IMG/VR virus record: IMGVR_UViG_3300045120_000076
Coordinates: 1 to 35,676 of that record
Strand: one strand, 5' to 3'
Length of the DNA stretch: 35,676 bases
DNA from: a virus
Position 1 is the first letter of the stretch; each line of letters begins with the position of its first letter. Made by a program: the position numbers and the translations under genes. Below the pieces are notes generated by a model. It saw only the letters and a program-made list of their open reading frames with translations. It had not been told where the DNA came from and searched no databases. Below are positions 17,324 through 25,269 of the stretch, in pieces.

Positions 17324-19549
17324 CTATCCTGGTGCCATTGGTGGTGGGCCTTGGTCTGGCGATGGCGGCATACCGCCGCCTGGACCGGGAGGTGGTGCCC
17401 CACCTGGGCCGGGTGGTGGCGCACCTGGGGGTTGCTCCATACCAGGAGGACCCTGCTGTGAGGGGTCGCCTGACATGCCCATAGCACCGGGGGGAGCACC
17501 CTGCATGGCCTGACCCATCATGGGGTTCATCATGCCAGCATATGAGTACATCTGATGGAGCTTGATGTGCTTAGCGAACTGATCCTGCACCTGAGGATCG
17601 AGCATCTCAAACTCTTGAGACTTACGGTAGTTGTTATGTGTGGTGATGTGAACGTTGTGGTTGTCCCACTCATTAACCTTGACCATAGGTGGGTATGTGG
17701 TCATGTTAGATGGGTCAACGGTAGGTATCCCAGTGTTGGGATCAATAGAGCCAGGGCCGCCTTGTTGGGCATTGGCTAGTTGCTCTTGATTGAACTGTGC
17801 CAGGTTCTCAGGTGTGATCTTCTTCATGCGCAGGTTTTCACGCTGAGCACAGCGCATATCTATACGCATACGGTCAACTAGGACGTTGACCGACCCCATC
17901 TCCATCATGTCCAGCATCTGCTGGGCAGTGATAGCACCGGACGTGAATAAATCCATGAGGAATGCTTGACGTGCTGACTTACTCATGGGGAGACTGGAGC
18001 CGGGTTCGATCCGCACGTCGAGACCGTTTGCTATATCAGAACCCTTAAGAGCAAAACTATCAAAGGCCCTATCCATTCCGGCTACTCTGATGATACGTGG
18101 TATATCCCAGTAATCTACTACTAACGACAGGGCTTGCCTGGCGATCTTAGTCATCGCCTGTTCCATACTGGACATCGTGGTGGCTAGGAGAGATTCATCC
18201 TTCTCCTGTAGGTAGGCGATTGCTGTAGCTGCAACAACTCCTTGCCCAGGTGCCATACCCCTAGATACCTGATGTTGCCCGGAAACATCCTCCATATCCG
18301 AGATAATTCTTTGGAGTTCTTCCAGGACATAATCAGGTATGGGCTGTAATGGTAACGGTTCAGGCTTGCCAAGTGCGGGCTTATACATAACAAGTTTGCC
18401 CGGCTCAGATGTGTATTTTGCCGGGTCCATCGACCCGAAAGGTACAAGCAACTGAGGCCGGGCCATACGTTGCTTCGACTCGATGATCTGGTTACGAGTC
18501 TTGTTGTATTCCTTCTGGAGTGGGTTGGTATCCTCAAGGATGGAATCCGCGTAGAACTTACCATTCATCAAGTCCTTGATATGTGAGTACGGGTACTCAT
18601 CATGTGAGTACGGCATACCCTCGGTAAACGCTACTAACTGGTCTCCGACAAGGGTGACCATGCCACCTTCTTTAAGGTGAGGACATGATCCTGGCTTGAT
18701 ATAAGCCTCGACAATGAGCACACTATCCGGCTTGGCCTGATCTGAGCCTGTGCTCTGGAAGTAAGCACTCTCGAAGATTTCGGTCTTAGCGACAGTAGAT
18801 GCTGTGAAATTACCCTTGAAAAATCTGTTAGCCCATTCGACAGGGCGGGTGTAAGCCTCGAACAGGTGAGGCTGCTCTTCGATGTCCTCGCATAGCAAGT
18901 CAGGGATGAACAAGTTATACGGTGTCACTACGCCAAAGTTGATGTTACCCTGAGAGGGCATACCCATGACGGTCTTAAGCTGAGCGTCAACGTAGTCTTT
19001 GTCATACCACGTTTTCATAAAGCCGTTACCAGTGATGACACACCAGAACGACATACGTTCTAGCTTCCACTGAATGTTACAGTGCTGATACAAGAACTCC
19101 CATACTGCCTCCCCCGACTGGGCGGCGAATAGGTCATCATCTTCACCTGATGCAGGCACTACGGTAACAGTAGGCTTCTGGCTGGTCATGCGGGTTATCT
19201 CAGTTCGGACGAGTGGCCTGGTCCGATTCGTGACACTACGCTCTCGGTGCTTAGGACTAGGAGGGGTCCCCAGCTTCACCAGGCCACTCTTACCCGAAAT
19301 CTCCTCGATGTACTGGTCACCTGAGTACATCTGGAGATTTACGTCCCAGCGTCTCCTAATGCGCTGCCTGTCGGATTTCATCTTGTTGTACTGCTCTTGA
19401 ACCCACGATACTAGCTTGGCACCCTCTTTACCTGAGGGCAATTTGGGCTTAGGTTCAGGAGTAGGTTGACCCATCAAGTTCTGAAGAGATGAGGTCGCGT
19501 TCCCGTTCATCGAGGGTGGAGCCGGTGTCTGGGAATACGCTGCCGTCAT
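17324..19549 (-). CDS. Portal protein
   Basis: 741 residues, P22-type podovirus portal length. Conserved-looking parts: an N-terminal helical clip (SDRQRIRRRWDVNLQMYSGD), then RTRPLVRTEITRMTSQKPTV, NGFMKTWYDKDYVD, then the long stem helices with DMEDVSGQHQVSRGMAPGQG, the typical portal SG-x-S/R motif region. The last ~65 residues are Pro/Gly/Met-rich and probably disordered. It would form the dodecameric DNA gate. Start ATG 19549 has AGGCGAGG close by, but this overlaps the upstream small gene by about 95 bases. The next in-frame ATG at 19510 has no ribosome-binding site. Confidence 0.88.
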   Translation of the reverse strand: MTAAYSQTPAPPSMNGNATSSLQNLMGQPTPEPKPKLPSGKEGAKLVSWVQEQYNKMKSDRQRIRRRWDVNLQMYSGDQYIEEISGKSGLVKLGTPPSPKHRERSVTNRTRPLVRTEITRMTSQKPTVTVVPASGEDDDLFAAQSGEAVWEFLYQHCNIQWKLERMSFWCVITGNGFMKTWYDKDYVDAQLKTVMGMPSQGNINFGVVTPYNLFIPDLLCEDIEEQPHLFEAYTRPVEWANRFFKGNFTASTVAKTEIFESAYFQSTGSDQAKPDSVLIVEAYIKPGSCPHLKEGGMVTLVGDQLVAFTEGMPYSHDEYPYSHIKDLMNGKFYADSILEDTNPLQKEYNKTRNQIIESKQRMARPQLLVPFGSMDPAKYTSEPGKLVMYKPALGKPEPLPLQPIPDYVLEELQRIISDMEDVSGQHQVSRGMAPGQGVVAATAIAYLQEKDESLLATTMSSMEQAMTKIARQALSLVVDYWDIPRIIRVAGMDRAFDSFALKGSDIANGLDVRIEPGSSLPMSKSARQAFLMDLFTSGAITAQQMLDMMEMGSVNVLVDRMRIDMRCAQRENLRMKKITPENLAQFNQEQLANAQQGGPGSIDPNTGIPTVDPSNMTTYPPMVKVNEWDNHNVHITTHNNYRKSQEFEMLDPQVQDQFAKHIKLHQMYSYAGMMNPMMGQAMQGAPPGAMGMSGDPSQQGPPGMEQPPGAPPPGPGGAPPPGPGGGMPPSPDQGPPPMAPG

Positions 19550-19652
19550 AGCCTCGCCTGTTCAGTCGCTCAATCTCAGCCTCATCGCTGGGGTCATAAT
19601 CGACTGATTCTAGCAACCCTGCACCTGGCGTGGCTACAACCTGATATGTCAT
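19455..19652 (-). CDS. Small acidic protein overlapping the portal start
   Basis: 65 residues from the ATG at 19652, seven bases after the zinc-ribbon gene stop. It is acidic and hydrophilic, beginning MTYQVVATPGAGLLESVDYD and ending with a charged segment (LDERERDLISSELDGS). A longer reading frame upstream to 19835 gives an implausible N-terminus antiparallel in character to the zinc-ribbon gene, so I do not use it. The unusually long overlap with the portal gene (about 95 bases) means two frames are coding there, or the portal starts later. Confidence 0.55.
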   Translation of the reverse strand: MTYQVVATPGAGLLESVDYDPSDEAEIERLNRRGYDGSVFPDTGSTLDERERDLISSELDGSTYS

Positions 19653-19659
19653 AGGGTCT

Positions 19660-20091
19660 TTAACTGAAAGTAGGTCCACCGAGTGTCTTAATAGGGATAT
19701 CATCTCCAACATGGGCTGGATGCTCTTCCGTTGGTTCCATAACACTAACCACAGGCTCGCTAGTGAGGTTGCGAATACGGTGAACATAAGTATCCACAGT
19801 TGCCACCAGTCCACTTTGCATGTCCTCCATAGCATCCACGGCCTGGTTTAGCTGACGCCTCATCAGGTCGTTCTCTTCCATCAGCGTCACAGCATCAGCC
19901 TTACGCATCAGGTGAAGCTCATCTACGTTGACGACCTCACCTACACACTCAGTACACAGTAGGAACGCACCCATGTAGTCAATGTCGATCCTGAAGTCCA
20001 CGCAGTCACGCTGGTTAGAGCCGCAGATAGCGCATGTACCAGGGTGTGGTAGGTACTGCTTGGCGATCAGGACATATCTGTCGCTAGTCAT
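19660..20091 (-). CDS. Zinc-ribbon protein next to the terminase
   Basis: 143 residues from ATG 20091, which has an excellent GGAGGT site six bases upstream and overlaps the terminase stop by eight bases. Two Cys pairs (CAICG at about residues 18-22 and CTEC about 30 residues later) form a zinc ribbon. A heptad-rich helix follows (LMEENDLMRRQLNQAVDAME), then a Pro/Thr-rich tail. A DNA- or terminase-binding accessory role is plausible; no named family. Confidence 0.7.
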   Translation of the reverse strand: MTSDRYVLIAKQYLPHPGTCAICGSNQRDCVDFRIDIDYMGAFLLCTECVGEVVNVDELHLMRKADAVTLMEENDLMRRQLNQAVDAMEDMQSGLVATVDTYVHRIRNLTSEPVVSVMEPTEEHPAHVGDDIPIKTLGGPTFS

Positions 20092-21664
20092 ACTCGACCT
20101 CCATAACGTTAAAGCCCTCCTGGATGTCCCAGGTATTATCTGCACCATACCCTTGCAACTCGCTACCTCCTGGCCCCCATTTATCTATATAGTCCCAAAT
20201 GGTGCCGACATCCCGGTCATTCAAAGGTTCCTTGACTTTTGGCATCATGTCAAGGCCCTGTGGTGAGAGGTCAGGTAGGAATGTAAAGAAATACCTAAGT
20301 GCGTCAGGTGCGTGGTCATCCTTCTTATGGATGGTCTCCCTGAAGTTATTAGCATCCTCCAACTTAGGGCTAGTGTAGTAGTCCCAGTGAAGCTGCTTCA
20401 TCTCACGGATAAGATTCTCGCATTGTTCTGTGCATTGCCAGAACGGCATCTGAGTAAGTGGGTTTTGGTTCAGGTACTGGTTGATCTTGTCTACTCCCAC
20501 ACCCACATCTCTGGGCACCGAATCCAGGGCAAAGTATATCCCCAATTCGGCATAGAGAGTTTGAATCGAGTTCCCGCTCTGAGCCTGTCGTTGCTTCATT
20601 GCCGGGTCGCCTGTGCGCAGGAATGGTTCGATTCCTTGATCTATTTCCCACTGTAAGATTTCCCTTGCATGGTCGGCTACGATCATTTCTCGCTTGTAGT
20701 GCTCGTGAAAGGTGACAATGCTTCCGCCGTCAGGAGAGACTGCATGATGGAGACTTGCCGTCGGGTTGTTATATCCGTGGTCAAGACTGTGATATACGAG
20801 CCAGTTCTTGGGGGGTCGCCAATTCTTCGACAGGGTGCCATGAACACTCTGCATGAAGTCGGGGTACACAAGACCACCACGTGGTACGAAACGGCCGTGT
20901 TCACGTTTGGCTCTCTCATCATCATCCAGGAAGGCTAGCGCGATCAGCTTCTCTTTCACTGATAGATATGGGTTATCAGCCATATCTACTTCGATGATGT
21001 CCAGGTCATCTCGCTGGCCGGTCTTAGCTGGCACGTACAGCGTGTTATAGGTCCACGTGAGACCCTGGACAGGAGTCATGGTGATCCATACCGAACCACC
21101 GACATCCATTGTTCGGATTAGGTTCTCTTCAAATATCCGCTTGGGTGGTTCCTCATCGAAGTGGATGAAGTCGCGGGACGTACCGGCGTGTTTGTCGAGG
21201 TCCTGGTCGTATGATTTGAAATCGAGTTCATTGCCATTGGCGAGCGTGAGAACTCTCTCAGCGTTGTGCCATGACCGTTCCCATGATCCTCCAATAAGGT
21301 CACTCGGTACGATCCATCGTTTGAAGATAGGCATGAGGATACCTTGAACTCCATTGATGAAATCAACCCCAAGAACTCTACCGTGGATTGTCTTGTCGGC
21401 AATCTTACGGTATGGGTGTCGTCTAGTGACCCACCACAAATCCTCGATAACGCCGCCAACCGACTTGCCTGACCTGTTACCACCAATGTACAGCCTCACT
21501 GTCTTGAGTGATCTATGGAACTTCTCCTGCTTCAAGTGCGGCTTATAGGCGTGCATGTTAGGCTCAACTGATTGGATATGAAAAGCCCGAGCCAGCTTCT
21601 CGATCAGTTCGTTCCTGTCGGGCGGTTCCTCATCGTCACGTGCTGATTTACGTGGTGGTGCCAT
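20084..21664 (-). CDS. terL: Terminase large subunit
   Basis: 526 residues from ATG 21664; a TTG four codons upstream is possible but less likely. ATPase domain: Walker A GGNRSGKS at residues 61-68, Walker B FIHFDEE about 166-172, coupling motif ITMTP about 194-198. Nuclease domain: YHSLDHGYNNP with Asp about 295, and the C-terminal DDHAPDALRYFF acidic site. This is the DNA-packaging motor that cuts concatemers. The intact motifs and normal length show a functional gene. It overlaps the preceding His-rich gene by 17 bases. Confidence 0.95.
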   Translation of the reverse strand: MAPPRKSARDDEEPPDRNELIEKLARAFHIQSVEPNMHAYKPHLKQEKFHRSLKTVRLYIGGNRSGKSVGGVIEDLWWVTRRHPYRKIADKTIHGRVLGVDFINGVQGILMPIFKRWIVPSDLIGGSWERSWHNAERVLTLANGNELDFKSYDQDLDKHAGTSRDFIHFDEEPPKRIFEENLIRTMDVGGSVWITMTPVQGLTWTYNTLYVPAKTGQRDDLDIIEVDMADNPYLSVKEKLIALAFLDDDERAKREHGRFVPRGGLVYPDFMQSVHGTLSKNWRPPKNWLVYHSLDHGYNNPTASLHHAVSPDGGSIVTFHEHYKREMIVADHAREILQWEIDQGIEPFLRTGDPAMKQRQAQSGNSIQTLYAELGIYFALDSVPRDVGVGVDKINQYLNQNPLTQMPFWQCTEQCENLIREMKQLHWDYYTSPKLEDANNFRETIHKKDDHAPDALRYFFTFLPDLSPQGLDMMPKVKEPLNDRDVGTIWDYIDKWGPGGSELQGYGADNTWDIQEGFNVMEVEYD

Positions 21665-21983
21665 CGACCAAGCCAATCTTACTTAGCTCAGCCATTATCT
21701 GCTGTAGTATACTCCCGACGTTGTTTGTGCGCGAGCCGGTAATTGTTTCCGACAGGAGGGGGAAGCTATCCTGACCACCATGTGTGTGCCTACCGTCTGA
21801 TGCCTGACCGACTCCTGTTCCTATGGTGTGATGATGAGATGAACCCCGCGCATCCACGTCATCATTCCGATGGAAGTCGATTACCGCACGTGCGTTAGGT
21901 GAAGCCAGCGCCCGGCTGGGGTCCATCTCATTGGAGCCCAGCTTCTTGGTCTGCGCCTTGTCGATCCCCTTAGGTGATGTCAT
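21648..21983 (-). CDS. His-rich protein preceding the large terminase
   Basis: 111 residues. The centre holds a His/Gly motif (SSHHHTIGTGVGQASDGRHT) that I have seen in short phage proteins near head or fibre genes. The C-terminus is a short helix (VGSILQQIMAELSKIG). It may bind metal or form a His-lined beta structure as in trimeric fibres. The start forms ATGA with the third fibre gene's stop. Function unknown. Confidence 0.65.
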   Translation of the reverse strand: MTSPKGIDKAQTKKLGSNEMDPSRALASPNARAVIDFHRNDDVDARGSSHHHTIGTGVGQASDGRHTHGGQDSFPLLSETITGSRTNNVGSILQQIMAELSKIGLVDGTTT

Positions 21984-22657
21984 GGCAATGGCCTTACCAG
22001 AGTAATATACCCGGACATATATGTACTGAGACCCACACCTGAGTCTTGACCCATGTAAACATCTATTAGAGTACCTACATTGAGAACCCTGTTAAGCATC
22101 ACGGTATGTTGTGTTCCTGCGGCTATGACATTCTGTGGGTTAGCTGCTGCTCTTTCACAGGCGTCATAGCATAGAACCCCATTAACTCTTGGAAGCATCT
22201 CACGCATACCATTACCATTAGCACCCCATGACACATGGATTACAATGCTATACAGCCCTTTGACAGAAATTGTCATTCCTCCACCAAGGGCAGGTAAGTT
22301 TACAGCCTGTGATGCATTCACTGAGTATGTCGGATAAAAGGTACTAAATCCCCAGTAACCACCCTGACTACCAAATGAACCCTGATTAGTGCCGACAAAG
22401 GTGAATGGATAGTTGATATACTGCTTATTGAAACCACCAGCGCCGTTGTCTTTGCATATCCACGATATGCCGGTATCCTTTTCGGCAACTAGAGCGCCGT
22501 CATAGAGTTGTGCGACAGGAAGGTCCACACCAGCAACGGTGTACATGAATCCAGTGGCTTGATCCACACGTGACCAGTTAGGTAAGTTGACTCCGACAGG
22601 GGATGAACCATCAGGATCAACTGTGAGCTTAAGTCTCGGCGTGAGAGTGTTTACCAT
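21980..22657 (-). CDS. C1q-like fibre protein, paralogue 3
   Basis: 225 residues. N-terminal module LPNWSRVDQATG...LYDGALVAEKDTGISWICKD is shared with the two upstream genes. The C-terminal half is a beta-rich jelly-roll like C1q/TNF domains (GLYSIVIHVSWGANGNGMRE, then VNGVLCYDACERAAANPQNV, then TLIDVYMGQDSG). Such domains trimerise and often sit at the tips of phage fibres or on heads. The three copies diverge strongly in the C-terminal half while the N-terminal module is conserved. Probably attached to the virion through the N-terminal module. Confidence 0.72.
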   Translation of the reverse strand: MVNTLTPRLKLTVDPDGSSPVGVNLPNWSRVDQATGFMYTVAGVDLPVAQLYDGALVAEKDTGISWICKDNGAGGFNKQYINYPFTFVGTNQGSFGSQGGYWGFSTFYPTYSVNASQAVNLPALGGGMTISVKGLYSIVIHVSWGANGNGMREMLPRVNGVLCYDACERAAANPQNVIAAGTQHTVMLNRVLNVGTLIDVYMGQDSGVGLSTYMSGYITLVRPLP

Positions 22658-23310
22658 AGTGGATTCACCAACTCTACGGTAAGTGTAAAATCAGCATTTC
22701 CCGGAGCCGATGCCGATTGCCAAGAGTCCATACCGACAAGGCCGTCTTGGCTAAGTGGTGCTATCCAACAAGTCTGTATATATGTCCATCCTGGTGTGGC
22801 ATCCATTATGATATTGTTCTGTGTGGACATATTACCACCTTGCCAAGTGATACCAACCATTCTGCCCTGAGCAGCCTGGTGCATATCTCGCAGAGTTCCG
22901 GTCATCGAGTATATCCCAGCAATGGGTAACTTGATTTGATTGTTAACCAAGACCTTATCCCAGTTGTAGCTCGTAACACCATTACCTTCTGGAGTATCCA
23001 ATGGTACTGGTATACCCGTCCCGTATGAACTTCCCTGAGCCCATGCTGCTTTGGTTGCACTAGCTAGCCAAGGATAAGTAAGCCATTGCTTGACTAGTGA
23101 GCCACTCGACAGGTCGGCTATCCAACTAATCCCACTCGTGGCCTCATTGACGATCATGCCATCATAAACTCCGACAGGGGTTGATCCATTTGCTACCCAT
23201 ACCCCACCTGCGAAGGTATCTAGTATGGGCCAGTTAACAGCAAACGGATCTATGAGTTCATCATCCGATTCTTTGGTGAGCAGTATCCTGGGGGTTTTAC
23301 TTAAGCTCAT
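22651..23310 (-). CDS. C1q-like fibre protein, paralogue 2
   Basis: 219 residues from ATG 23310, which forms ATGA with the upstream stop and has GAGG six bases before it. A further upstream in-frame start would lengthen the overlap and is less likely. Shares the N-terminal module (VNWPILDTFAGGVWVANGST, YDGMIVNEATSGISWI, VKQWLTYPW) with its neighbours. The C-terminal beta domain (LPIAGIYSMTGTLRDMHQAA, then WIAPLSQDGLVGMDSW) has the C1q-type layout with an oligomerising G-I-Y start strand. Likely a fibre or head decoration with its own ligand. Confidence 0.72.
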   Translation of the reverse strand: MSLSKTPRILLTKESDDELIDPFAVNWPILDTFAGGVWVANGSTPVGVYDGMIVNEATSGISWIADLSSGSLVKQWLTYPWLASATKAAWAQGSSYGTGIPVPLDTPEGNGVTSYNWDKVLVNNQIKLPIAGIYSMTGTLRDMHQAAQGRMVGITWQGGNMSTQNNIIMDATPGWTYIQTCWIAPLSQDGLVGMDSWQSASAPGNADFTLTVELVNPLW

Positions 23311-23987
23311 GTTGGCCTCACGCAAGTCATAATGAATGATCCAGTGGTAGGAATAGCACCACCACCATTATGTCTCACCGACAGGGAGAACCCAGTACCA
23401 GCAGCAACAAATAGATTAAACCTAATGCAATGCATACTGGTGTAATAGTAGTACTGATTACCGAGCCGGTAGTTGTCATAGTTGTTACTGTCATTGTTAC
23501 CGTTAATCAGCAGGGTTACATATCGTTGGTCATACAAAGCCGTGTTATTGAAAGAAAGCAGGAACACACCTTCATAAATACCAGCGATGGGCGTGATAAG
23601 CCTCTGGTTCACATCAACATCAGCCGGTCCTGCATTCTTACATTGTGGTAGGTTAAGGTTCACACAACCATACATTGCCTGCTCAGCGGTCAGTGTAAAG
23701 TTATACGGCACGTCGAAGTTAGTAAATCCGGTCAGTACCCAGGGATACTTGATCCACTTCCTAACGAGCCGACCATTCAAGTCACGTTCGGCTCTCCACA
23801 CCTTACCCGTCTGACGTTCGGCTACTATAGCTCCCTCATAGAGTAGCGACGAGTCTGGGATCACGTCCGGTGCCACCCAGATCGCACCCTGTGACTTATC
23901 GAGCCGGTCCCAGTTAGGCCGACAGGAGGTCAGTTCATCGCCCATCTCTGGGACGTTAAGACCGAGCTTACTGGTGTAGGTAGTCAC
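23307..23987 (-). CDS. C1q-like fibre protein, paralogue 1
   Basis: 226 residues, first of three tandem relatives. Module PNWDRLDKSQGAIWVAPDVI, LYEGAIVAERQTGKVWRAER, RKWIKYPW, then a beta domain beginning TPIAGIYEGVFLLSFN and ending GFSLSVRHNGGGAIPTTGSF. GTG start overlaps the upstream stop (GTGA). The Tyr/Asn-rich loop NNDSNNYDNYRLGNQYYYYT is unique to this copy and could be the ligand-binding surface. The set lies between small and large terminase genes, an unusual place for fibre genes. Confidence 0.72.
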   Translation of the reverse strand: MTTYTSKLGLNVPEMGDELTSCRPNWDRLDKSQGAIWVAPDVIPDSSLLYEGAIVAERQTGKVWRAERDLNGRLVRKWIKYPWVLTGFTNFDVPYNFTLTAEQAMYGCVNLNLPQCKNAGPADVDVNQRLITPIAGIYEGVFLLSFNNTALYDQRYVTLLINGNNDSNNYDNYRLGNQYYYYTSMHCIRFNLFVAAGTGFSLSVRHNGGGAIPTTGSFIMTCVRPT

Positions 23988-24712
23988 CCTAACTTCGCCA
24001 CCGATGCTGACAACTCTGAGCTAATCCTCTGGAGGACCAAGGGGTCCTGCACATTACGGGTTACGATGTCCACGATGTCATTGAGAATGCTCTGCACGTC
24101 ATCGTGTGCCCGCCTACCGGGACTATGCCGACCGGTGATTTCATTGTAGTACTTGATGAACTCCAACTTACCCTGAAGAGCCCCGGACACCACCTGAGTA
24201 TCAACTGACGACTGGGCCTTTAGGAAGATGTCATGCGCTAACTTGTCATGCGCGGCCCTAAAGAGGGGATTGTTCATCCAGACATCCCACTTATAACGCG
24301 GGATACCAGCACGCTTCAGCTTAGTTTCAAGTGAAGCATGCGACGTGACATCAGTAAGGACGGCGAGTGCGCGAAGTTGTTCCCCCGACAGGGCAGTCTT
24401 AGTCAGATTGATGACCCCACGCAGGATCAAAGCCTGAGTGAAGTTCTCCGACTTCACTACCTTCTGGACATCCGACAGGGCAACGCTGGACACCAAGTAC
24501 TTCTTGATGGCCTTAGGATCGAGCCATAGTTCCTCATCAGCTTCAGCATTGGATAAGCTATGGATGATGCAGGCTGCTCGAACGATATCAATGAAGAGTT
24601 GCCTAGCAATACCCGGTGTAGCATAGAGCGGCTTACTAGACTGGGGAGCTTGCTTGTAGTGAGTGTCCAGGGTCCCCGATAACGCGCGATCGGTCTGTGA
24701 TATAAGTGACAT
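23984..24712 (-). CDS. Probable terminase small subunit
   Basis: 242 residues. The centre to C-terminus carries a helix-turn-helix-like block (LETKLKRAGIPRYKWDVWMN, NPLFRAAHDKLAHDIF) followed by GALQGKLEFIKYYNEITGRH. The last resembles the IKYYNELTGR signature of phage small terminases and is the main reason for the call. The C-terminal tail is helical. The gene would recognise the packaging site and load the large subunit. It is separated from terL by the three fibre genes and the His-rich gene. ATG has GGAG upstream; it overlaps the HTH gene by 77 bases. Confidence 0.6.
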   Translation of the reverse strand: MSLISQTDRALSGTLDTHYKQAPQSSKPLYATPGIARQLFIDIVRAACIIHSLSNAEADEELWLDPKAIKKYLVSSVALSDVQKVVKSENFTQALILRGVINLTKTALSGEQLRALAVLTDVTSHASLETKLKRAGIPRYKWDVWMNNPLFRAAHDKLAHDIFLKAQSSVDTQVVSGALQGKLEFIKYYNEITGRHSPGRRAHDDVQSILNDIVDIVTRNVQDPLVLQRISSELSASVAKLG

Positions 24713-25109
24713 ATTCCGGCTCCACCTGGCAATCAGTAAGGCAAGTGACCATTAGGTCCTTAGAATACCATTTGGTCTCGAACTCACGCAAGATAGATGG
24801 CTGAAAGAGTACAGTCCGACAGAAGCCCTTAAAGGTCGGATGGATGCTGATACGGAAGTCCAACCATAGTGGAGCTTGATGATATTGAATGTTGAATAAG
24901 GCATCGCGTCTCTGGGTTAAGCGCCAATCCTGATAAGCATGGACTAGGTTGGGGAAGTAGGTGGTTAGAGATGCGGGTGGTGTATTGAACAAGCCTTGCT
25001 CCAACATGAGCACTGATTGCGTGGTCACACCGCATATGTCGGCTACTTCACGCTGAGTTAGGTTGTAATCGAGCCTACGGGCACGGTATGGATTCTCGTT
25101 AGGGAACAT
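24636..25109 (-). CDS. HTH (XRE-like) DNA-binding protein, first gene of the virion operon
   Basis: 157 residues. Residues about 14-42 (YNLTQREVADICGVTTQSVL, MLEQGLF) read as a Cro/CI-type helix-turn-helix. The rest has no recognised fold but holds several Trp, Cys and Phe residues (WLDFRISIHPTFKGFCRTVL). First gene behind the leftward promoter, starting at or within a base of the predicted transcript start, so probably translated from a leaderless mRNA. It may control the divergent promoters around it, possibly the early-late switch, though this is inferred from position. Confidence 0.75.
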   Translation of the reverse strand: MFPNENPYRARRLDYNLTQREVADICGVTTQSVLMLEQGLFNTPPASLTTYFPNLVHAYQDWRLTQRRDALFNIQYHQAPLWLDFRISIHPTFKGFCRTVLFQPSILREFETKWYSKDLMVTCLTDCQVEPEYVTYITDRSRVIGDPGHSLQASSPV

Positions 25110-25116
25110 AGGTAAT

Positions 25117-25122
25117 AGTATA
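25117..25122 (-). promoter_or_regulatory. Leftward late promoter (-10), probably leaderless transcript
   Basis: On the minus strand TATACT occupies 25122-25117, and the ATG of the HTH gene begins at 25109, eight bases after the hexamer, where transcription should start. No ribosome-binding site can fit. The -35 region is weak (no TTGACA at 16-18 bases). Leaderless mRNAs are frequent in actinobacteria. Confidence 0.55.
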
Positions 25123-25269
25123 TCACGGCTCCTACCTTTTTATGTGAGTGTCACCTAAAACCCAACCGAGTCCAGGAATCACGATACGACATGCAACGTC
25201 GAGCCCTGCCGAACGTCTTAGTGTGCGAGGGTGAGAGTAGGTCTTACCCCATACTGAAGGGTGGCTCAC

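Noticed and set aside
19652-19835. N-terminal extension of the 65-residue gene
   Set aside because: It would overlap the zinc-ribbon gene entirely in another frame and gives a Trp/Leu/Phe-rich stretch without a ribosome-binding site; the ATG at 19652 follows the previous stop by seven bases.
20630-20645. GGTTCGATTCC, resembling a tRNA T-arm
   Set aside because: It lies inside the large terminase gene in a conserved frame, and no acceptor, D or anticodon arms can be formed around it. A similar GGTTCGATCC at about 18002 inside the portal gene is rejected for the same reason.
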